DNA of 22,991 bases from a virus, in the IMG/VR virus record IMGVR_UViG_3300027704_000171, positions 1 to 22,991 of that record; one strand, 5' to 3'. Under the pieces are notes generated by a model that saw only the letters and a program-made list of their open reading frames with translations, was not told the origin of the DNA and did no database searches. Shown in pieces: positions 18,699-22,991 of the stretch. Positions within the stretch are counted from its first letter, which is position 1; every line of letters starts with the position of its first letter. A program made the position numbers and the translations under genes.

Positions 18699-18992
18699 TT
18701 ATGTTACACTGCTTATTTTTAAAATGTATTCGCTCTTGCCACGGACGTTAGGATCTTTCAATGGTAGGAAAGCACCTGACGCACCGGTCCATCCATGGAA
18801 CTCGGAGTCATAGAACTTAATATTACATGCTTTGGGATTATCGTTTTGGAGTTGAGCTAGTTCGTCAGCCCATTTTTGCCAGGTATAATCATCTACAATT
18901 GATTCATCCATCTCATAATACAAGCATGAGTGAACCAACATCTGTGATCTACGTTGACGGATCTTTTGGCGTATTGTTTGCTTTCTAGGCAT
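18699..18992 (-). CDS. DNA ligase LigA-related small protein
   Basis: A 97-residue protein starting MPRKQTIRQKIRQRRSQML, with LVHSCLYYEMDESIVDDYTW, then WADELAQLQNDNP. This resembles the N-terminal Ia domain of NAD-dependent ligase LigA (the YY-LD-P-ISD segment), and small phage proteins of this type are annotated as LigA-related. The catalytic ligase domains are absent, so it cannot be a ligase itself; NAD or nucleotide binding is only a guess. A GTG at 19004 is an alternative start. It overlaps the end of the membrane-protein gene upstream by 8 bases. Confidence 0.75.
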   Translation of the reverse strand: MPRKQTIRQKIRQRRSQMLVHSCLYYEMDESIVDDYTWQKWADELAQLQNDNPKACNIKFYDSEFHGWTGASGAFLPLKDPNVRGKSEYILKISSVT

Positions 18993-19221
18993 TACAAGAT
19001 CCACATGTTAGGTGAGTTTGTATAAACTCTATTGGTGTTGGGGTAAGTCCGCTGTAAAGAACATACCAACATGCCGCTAATAATACGAGGAACAATAATC
19101 CCCACCAGGTTAAAAGAAGCTTACCTATTCTTAATACTATTAAAGCAAATAGAAAAAGCGAAGCGGCACTCATTAATACCTGCATTGCAAATATAAAAGT
19201 GTTTATTAAATTTTCATCCAT
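18985..19221 (-). CDS. Small membrane protein, two spans
   Basis: A 78-residue protein with two hydrophobic spans (about 9-30 and 35-57, the second WWGLLFLVLLAACWYVLYSG) and a short tail with two cysteines (LTCGSCNA). GAGGA precedes the ATG, and an early promoter lies at 19250-19278. Early membrane proteins of T4-like phages can act in superinfection exclusion or lysis timing, but no family match supports either here. Confidence 0.72.
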   Translation of the reverse strand: MDENLINTFIFAMQVLMSAASLFLFALIVLRIGKLLLTWWGLLFLVLLAACWYVLYSGLTPTPIEFIQTHLTCGSCNA

Positions 19222-19249
19222 TGGTAATCCTCATTCTGTATATGTACTT

Positions 19250-19278
19250 ATTATAACACAGAATGAGGAGTTTGTACA
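19250..19278 (-). promoter_or_regulatory. Early-type promoter, TTAACTG variant with short spacing
   Basis: On the minus strand TGTACA (19278-19273), preceded by TTAACTG. A perfect TATAAT lies 15 bases downstream (19257-19252), or TAATAA at the usual 17. It drives the membrane-protein gene at 19221. Confidence 0.7.
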
Positions 19279-19286
19279 CAGTTAAT

Positions 19287-19496
19287 TTAGTATTTTCCTA
19301 CATCATGCATATCATTAATTCGTGATGAAAGATACATTTGTTTTTTCTGCAGCTTAAAAGCCAAAAGTTCGTTCCCTTCTTTTTCTAATCGTCTTATGTA
19401 ATGTTTGAGCTCTTTAGAGTCTTTTTTGAGCCGTTCTATTGGAGGACCATATATCATTTGATTCAGCCTATTGTTTGATTTACGACGGGATAAGAT
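19287..19496 (-). CDS. Small helical protein with a possible non-standard ATC start
   Basis: An open frame of up to 69 codons with a long charged helix (ERLKKDSKELKHYIRRLEKE) and the end INDMHDVGKY. A strong ribosome binding site (AAGGAG) lies exactly 8 bases before an ATC codon at 19496-19494, and no ATG, GTG or TTG exists in frame between the preceding stop and that point. The first ATG is at 19457 and would give 56 residues with only a weak site. The part between ATC and ATG (LSRRKSNNRLNQ) reads like coding sequence. Function unknown. It follows the terminator at 19529-19563. Confidence 0.55.
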   Translation of the reverse strand: MLSRRKSNNRLNQMIYGPPIERLKKDSKELKHYIRRLEKEGNELLAFKLQKKQMYLSSRINDMHDVGKY

Positions 19497-19528
19497 TAGT
19501 GTTGCTCCTTGTTTCTAATGCAGAAAGT

Positions 19529-19563
19529 AAAAAAGGACCAAACCCACTTTCGTGGATTGGTCC
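19529..19563 (-). terminator. Rho-independent terminator
   Basis: On the minus strand GGACCAATCCAC, loop GAAA, GTGGGTTTGGTCC, then six T. A classic intrinsic terminator after the DUF6433 gene (ending at 19620), with a GNRA-type tetraloop and one bulge or mismatch in the stem. Confidence 0.88.
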
Positions 19564-19606
19564 CAAGGTCTCTATATGAAAATGTTTCTTATTCTTTTCA
19601 TAAAAG

Positions 19607-19614
19607 TATTTATA
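19607..19614 (-). promoter_or_regulatory. Possible late promoter just before a terminator
   Basis: TATAAATA reads on the minus strand between the stop of the gene at 19620 and the terminator. A transcript from here would stop after about 70 bases or read through into the gene at 19496. Confidence 0.4.
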
Positions 19615-19619
19615 GAGAA

Positions 19620-20057
19620 CTACTTCTTGATTAGTCCCGGAAATGCATCCATTACCAACTTTTTTGTAAACCCTTTGTACTTACCTGCCAGATCGCCGTT
19701 CTTCATGTCACAGAGAAGATAGGCATCTTCCCAGGTAATTGACTCTAGCATACGAATCCACATCAACTCACGCTTCGCTTCTTTAACAGGAGGTCCGCCT
19801 TTAACAAAGTACTTAAAGCGTGGAACAACATGTGTGCGAACATGTTCAGCATCACGATATTTGTTCTCTTTAAAAGGTGGAGTACCCTTAGGTAACATCC
19901 ATTCAATAGTATCGTCAAACGAACCTTTTAAAAAGTAGCGTAATGTTTTAGTATCATAGTGTTTCAGCACATCGCGTTTAGCACTAGTGTCTTTAGCAGC
20001 ACCAACCTTTTCCAATATCTCATGGAGATTGACTCTGTTTATATTTTCATTAATCAT
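19620..20057 (-). CDS. DUF6433 family phage protein
   Basis: A 145-residue protein. The blocks DTKTLRYFLKGSFDDTIEWM (35-54) with PKGTPPFKEN, the middle KYFVKGGP with KRELMWIRMLESITWEDAYL, and the end KYKGFTKKLVMDAFPG match DUF6433, a family of T4-like phages of unknown function that I know by pattern. It is coupled to RNase H (TAATG) and closed by a clear terminator, so it is the last gene of the transcript. A role with the replication or repair genes is suggested by position only. Confidence 0.85.
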   Translation of the reverse strand: MINENINRVNLHEILEKVGAAKDTSAKRDVLKHYDTKTLRYFLKGSFDDTIEWMLPKGTPPFKENKYRDAEHVRTHVVPRFKYFVKGGPPVKEAKRELMWIRMLESITWEDAYLLCDMKNGDLAGKYKGFTKKLVMDAFPGLIKK

Positions 20058-20908
20058 TAGAAATCCTCAATACATTCAATTAGTAATTTACAGCGATTCT
20101 TAATAAAGTAGTTCAAGATTTTCATACGAGGAACAACTTTGATAGATTCAGCTGTATTTATAATGTTAGATTTAATAGCTTCTGGTATATAAGCAAGGTC
20201 AACTAACAGCTGATTACGCTTGAAGTTACGAAAAACCTCACTACCCATATGAGACTCTAGGTTCTCAGCGTTATCAACATAGCCTTGGATCTTCTTCTTA
20301 GTCATAGGAGACTGACGAATGCTTTCAACAAACGTGTCATCACCACTAAGAACATTAGGAATGCCGTCAGAGCTATCACCTTTACAGATGTGCTCAAATA
20401 AGTAACTAACAGGATTAGGATCCACAATGAATTTCTTAGTCATAGGAGAATACTGCTTAACGTTACCATACTTCTGTAGTTGAATAAAGTCTTTATCAGC
20501 AGAGATAATCATTACCTTTTCATGCTGACCGAACTCTTGAGTCTGCTCAACAAGAACACCGATAATATCATCAGCTTCTACATTACGAATGTAGACTACT
20601 TTGTATGGCATATTCGCAGAGATCTCTTCACGTACTTTATTAAGAGCAGTGAAGATCATATCAAAATCAAGCTTAGACTCTGTACGGCTATTACGACGTG
20701 ACCATTTATATTGGGGGAATACGTCACGTCTCCACGAGCCACCGTCACAGGCAATAACAACTTGGCCGTATTCATCCTTATGCTTTTTAACATGCATACG
20801 AATAGAGTTGAGGATCATATGACGAATAGTATCTTCGTTCAATGGTCCGTGGTTTGAATTAACAATGATGTTACCCATTGCAATACCGTTAAAATCAATT
20901 ATAATCAT
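20057..20908 (-). CDS. rnh: T4-type RNase H (5'-3' exonuclease, FEN family)
   Basis: A 283-residue nuclease of the T4 Rnh type (T4 protein about 305 residues). Acidic metal-binding motifs are in order: IIIDFNGIA (D5), ACDGGSWRRDVFPQYKW, RNVEADDIIGVL, ISADKDFIQLQKYG and CKGDSSDGIPN, followed by the helix-hairpin region. It removes RNA primers of lagging-strand fragments. Its ATG overlaps the stop of the upstream gene (ATGA). An internal TATAAATA on the minus strand at 20155-20162 might give late transcription of the downstream gene, but this may be chance. Confidence 0.93.
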   Translation of the reverse strand: MIIIDFNGIAMGNIIVNSNHGPLNEDTIRHMILNSIRMHVKKHKDEYGQVVIACDGGSWRRDVFPQYKWSRRNSRTESKLDFDMIFTALNKVREEISANMPYKVVYIRNVEADDIIGVLVEQTQEFGQHEKVMIISADKDFIQLQKYGNVKQYSPMTKKFIVDPNPVSYLFEHICKGDSSDGIPNVLSGDDTFVESIRQSPMTKKKIQGYVDNAENLESHMGSEVFRNFKRNQLLVDLAYIPEAIKSNIINTAESIKVVPRMKILNYFIKNRCKLLIECIEDF

Positions 20909-21207
20909 GCTTTAGCTTCCATTATCATTTCGTGTATAACATCTAGTACTTCCACAAAGGGATAGTCTGGATGCGTGCTTCTTACTAATGCTGCGTATAT
21001 TAGATTTAACACACAGCCCATATCTTTATAAAACACTTCATCATCCTTGGCATTAAAGCCATACTCGGATAATAATATTACAATCTCTTGCATACATTCT
21101 CCAGCAAGATCCATCTCTTCATTGGCCGAAGGGCCTGGATCTATGAGAGGATTTCTGATCTCGCCATAGGGGAATTGTATTACATTGCTTTTAGTTTTAT
21201 CTGTCAT
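20905..21207 (-). CDS. Small acidic phage protein, probably near-leaderless
   Basis: A 100-residue acidic protein: MTDKTKSNVIQFPYGEIRNP, then helices (GECMQEIVILLSEYGF and VLNLIYAALVRS) and the end VLDVIHEMIMEAKA. No enzyme motif recognised. The promoter TATAAT ends only 9 bases before the ATG at 21207, so the mRNA should have a leader of about three bases and no ribosome binding site. An extension upstream would cross the promoter and is rejected. It leads the transcript with rnh and DUF6433. Confidence 0.75.
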   Translation of the reverse strand: MTDKTKSNVIQFPYGEIRNPLIDPGPSANEEMDLAGECMQEIVILLSEYGFNAKDDEVFYKDMGCVLNLIYAALVRSTHPDYPFVEVLDVIHEMIMEAKA

Positions 21208-21216
21208 TATGGTACC

Positions 21217-21245
21217 ATTATACACTATTGCTAAAGGGATGTACA
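21217..21245 (-). promoter_or_regulatory. Early-type promoter very close to the start codon, AAATAAAGG variant
   Basis: On the minus strand TGTACA (21245-21240), 17 bases, TATAAT (21222-21217), preceded by AAATAAAGG. The expected transcription start is near 21210 and the ATG is at 21207. The promoter begins 9 bases after the stop of the upstream gene. Confidence 0.8.
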
Positions 21246-21253
21246 CCTTTATT

Positions 21254-21679
21254 TTACTTTATTTGTAGATTTTTTACATGATTGCGATGTATCTTGCCGC
21301 CTACAAAGGCGTTATAATACTCGTCAGGTTTAAGTAACACATCTCTAGTGATCTGTTCTTTCATTTCAAGGTAGGACATTTCACCCTTACCCATGCACAA
21401 ATGTAGTATCTCACGGCCGAACCGTTTATCACCATGTTCTTCAAGAAGCATTCTTACTTCGTCTGAACTGCCATGGTAAATCTCCCAGTCTGATGAGGAT
21501 ACTTTTGTGCGTTTGCGTTTTTGACCTTTTAAAGGTTTCAACTTAACTCTTGAGTGGAAGTTCTTTTTACCAATGTACTTCATTCCATTGGTGAGATCGG
21601 TGACTATATAGACGAATCCTTCATAGTCACCGATATTATCTAATGTAAAGGGTTTCCCCTGATATTGCCATTTCTTCAT
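21254..21679 (-). CDS. GIY-YIG-like nuclease
   Basis: A 141-residue protein. FVYIVTDLTNGMKYIGKKNF (22-41) fits the GIY-YIG core (VYI followed by YIG at the usual distance). The basic segment RVKLKPLKGQKRKR comes next, and then SSDWEIYHGSS, FGREILHLC, YLEMKEQITRDVLL with a possible catalytic Glu, and a C-terminal NAFVGGKIHRNH. Small stand-alone proteins of this pattern are common in T4-like phages and may be Seg-type homing endonucleases or repair nucleases. No clear ribosome binding site precedes the ATG, so translation may depend on the upstream gene, whose stop is 8 bases away. Confidence 0.8.
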   Translation of the reverse strand: MKKWQYQGKPFTLDNIGDYEGFVYIVTDLTNGMKYIGKKNFHSRVKLKPLKGQKRKRTKVSSSDWEIYHGSSDEVRMLLEEHGDKRFGREILHLCMGKGEMSYLEMKEQITRDVLLKPDEYYNAFVGGKIHRNHVKNLQIK

Positions 21680-21687
21680 ATGGCTAT

Positions 21688-21840
21688 TTATTCGTCTCCC
21701 CCAAAGTCCAATTGGTACTGTTCTTTATGTGATTGTGCTTCATCCACATCAACTCCACATGATGGACAGTGTTGCACTGTTGCATCATCGTCATCAAACT
21801 TAACTTTGTATTCAACCCCACAGTGGTAGCATTGCGTCAT
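21688..21840 (-). CDS. Small zinc-ribbon protein
   Basis: A 50-residue protein with two Cys-x2-Cys knuckles: CYHC at residues 4-7 and CPSC at about 29-32, separated by an acidic segment (KVKFDDDDATV). It ends in an acidic tail (HKEQYQLDFGGDE). This is a typical rubredoxin-like zinc ribbon of the kind often encoded next to glutaredoxin in phages. AGGAG precedes the start, which overlaps the glutaredoxin stop (ATGA). Partner or target unknown. Confidence 0.75.
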   Translation of the reverse strand: MTQCYHCGVEYKVKFDDDDATVQHCPSCGVDVDEAQSHKEQYQLDFGGDE

Positions 21841-22097
21841 ATTGTCATTTCTCCTAGTGACTTAGATAACACCCAGTTCTTAAACTCGGCGTGTCCACCT
21901 ATATATTCAATATAACCGGTACTGATTTTATTGGTAATCTGTGGAACAGTACGGGCATTAGGAAATTCTGTCTTAAATTCGCCCTCACTAATATCCTTAC
22001 CAATTTTCATTACGGTATGTTTCATTTGTTTTTCCTCTGCTAACGCAATAGCTGCGCTGCAGAAGAAACAGCTTTCTTTACTGTATATTGTTATCAA
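21837..22097 (-). CDS. Glutaredoxin, TTG start
   Basis: An 86-residue glutaredoxin: MITIYSKESCFFCSAAIALA with the active-site CFFC, ARTVPQIT (cis-proline loop) and IEYIGGHAEFKNW (glutathione-binding end). It supplies electrons to ribonucleotide reductase, whose small subunit gene is directly upstream. The start is TTG at 22097, overlapping the nrdB stop as TTGA, with AGGA 8 bases before it; no ATG is available nearby. The rare start may keep its level below that of NrdB. Confidence 0.93.
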   Translation of the reverse strand: MITIYSKESCFFCSAAIALAEEKQMKHTVMKIGKDISEGEFKTEFPNARTVPQITNKISTGYIEYIGGHAEFKNWVLSKSLGEMTI

Positions 22098-22991
22098 AGT
22101 GATAATCCTACGAAGGTATCTTCGGTTACGTCTTGCTTAACTCCACCAATGACATAAGAACTGATTTCGGTTTCTTGTGGAGCAACTTGTACATTGCCTC
22201 CGCCGATCCATTTCTCAGTCCACGGTAGTGGGTTAGCTTGAGGTGTATTATATGGTGAAGAAACTTGAAGAGTCTTCATCCGCTTGTTTGCGATCCACTC
22301 AATATAGTTAGATAGCAACATAGAGTTTAGACCAATCATAGATCCGTCTTTAAACAGATAATCAGCCCATTCTTTTTCTTGATCAACTGCTGCTACAAAC
22401 ATACTAGTCACTTGCTCAGCACATTCTTCACGAATCTTAGCGAAGTCAGGATCCTCTTTAGGAAGAGCTTTGATGATAGTTTGTGATGCAGCTAGGTGAG
22501 TATTTTCGTCACGTGCAATAAACTTAATAATCTTTGCATTGCCTTCCATCTTCTTCAATTCAGCGAATGCCCATGAACAAGCAAATGACACATAGAAACG
22601 TACACCTTCAAGAATGTTAATAGAATTGAGTGCAATCCATAAACGCTTCTTTAGCTCATACTTTGTAATGACAACAGTCTTACCATTAACCTTATGTGTG
22701 CCTTCACCTAGTAGATCATACCATTTCTGATAGTCAATAAAGCTATCGTAATAGCCTGAAATGTCCTTTGCGCAATCTACAATCTCATCGATATCAAGCA
22801 TCTCATCAAATATCTTTGATGGATTGGCATACACATTACGAATAATATGCGTGTATGAACGTGAGTGAATTGTCTCAAAGAATGCCCATGCCATTACCAA
22901 CGGCTCTATTTCAGGAACAGAAGCTGCAGACATAAAGGTTTCAGTTGGACCACGACCTTGTACAGAGTCCAATAGGATCTGACGTTTTAGG
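22094..22991 (-). CDS. nrdB: Class Ia ribonucleotide reductase small subunit, 5' end cut by window edge
   Basis: The frame is open to the right edge, so the N-terminal part is missing; about 298 codons remain. Visible are WAFFETIHSRSYTHIIRN, the helix LEGVRFYVSFACSWAFAELK (iron-ligand Glu), FIARDENTHLAASQTII (ligand Glu and His), and a C-terminal tail DVTEDTFVGLSL of the kind that docks into the large subunit. With the large subunit (not in the window) it makes deoxynucleotides for replication. Coupled to the glutaredoxin gene. Confidence 0.95.
   Translation of the reverse strand, partial: LKRQILLDSVQGRGPTETFMSAASVPEIEPLVMAWAFFETIHSRSYTHIIRNVYANPSKIFDEMLDIDEIVDCAKDISGYYDSFIDYQKWYDLLGEGTHKVNGKTVVITKYELKKRLWIALNSINILEGVRFYVSFACSWAFAELKKMEGNAKIIKFIARDENTHLAASQTIIKALPKEDPDFAKIREECAEQVTSMFVAAVDQEKEWADYLFKDGSMIGLNSMLLSNYIEWIANKRMKTLQVSSPYNTPQANPLPWTEKWIGGGNVQVAPQETEISSYVIGGVKQDVTEDTFVGLSL

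Noticed and set aside
20155-20162. TATAAATA on the minus strand as a firm late promoter
   Set aside because: It lies inside the rnh coding sequence in an AT-rich context and may be chance; noted only within the rnh entry.
983-21245. Recurring TGTACA-containing segments as a CRISPR or mobile-element repeat
   Set aside because: They are widely spaced, in one orientation, each before a gene, and fit promoter -35/-10 spacing.

Overview
The window is a piece of a lytic, T4-like (myovirus-type) phage genome, most likely from a marine phage of a Gram-negative bacterium. The evidence is a T4-style replication and nucleotide-metabolism set (class Ia ribonucleotide reductase small subunit, glutaredoxin, T4-type RNase H, PD-(D/E)XK exonuclease, PhoH ATPase, ClpP-like protease), a GH19 endolysin, DUF6433 and WYL_2 family proteins, a short tRNA cluster, tightly coupled ATGA/TAATG gene junctions, and TATAAATA late promoters of the T4 kind. 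The host cannot be named from this sequence; a lipoprotein-anchored outer-membrane pore implies a diderm host.

Layout. (1) Positions 1-2969, minus strand: small early genes of unknown function, one partial at the left edge, plus a structured non-coding stretch around 2174-2290. (2) 3124-4141, plus strand: a lone gene behind a late promoter, possibly a PD-(D/E)XK nuclease. (3) 4138-6300, minus strand: tRNA-Pro, tRNA-Trp and an odd tRNA-like gene, then small early genes. (4) 6506-14064, plus strand: one long late-promoter operon with two small holin-like membrane proteins, CsgF, CsgG, a curlin-repeat protein, a FecR-domain protein, a second and larger curlin-repeat protein, a CHASE2-class III nucleotide cyclase and an EF-hand membrane protein. 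(5) 14075-14100: a strong hairpin between converging operons. (6) 14128-22991, minus strand: endolysin, ClpP-like protease, exonuclease, PhoH, small genes, DUF6433, RNase H, GIY-YIG-like nuclease, a zinc-ribbon protein, glutaredoxin and NrdB (open at the right edge).

Regulation is strikingly polarised. Ten copies of a sigma70-like promoter (TGTACA, 15-17 bases, TATAAT-like) with two upstream variants all point to the minus strand, as expected for early genes. The two plus-strand blocks each start with TATAAATA, the T4-type late element.

The most interesting part is block 4: a phage-borne curli-like system with its own outer-membrane pore (CsgG), pore partner (CsgF), two putative amyloid subunits and an apparent signalling pair (FecR domain plus CHASE2 cyclase), but no CsgE, CsgC or CsgD that I can see. 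Expressed late with holin-like proteins, and facing the endolysin gene, it could export amyloid-like fibres from the infected cell, change the cell surface or phage particle, or take part in lysis. Which of these is true cannot be settled from sequence.
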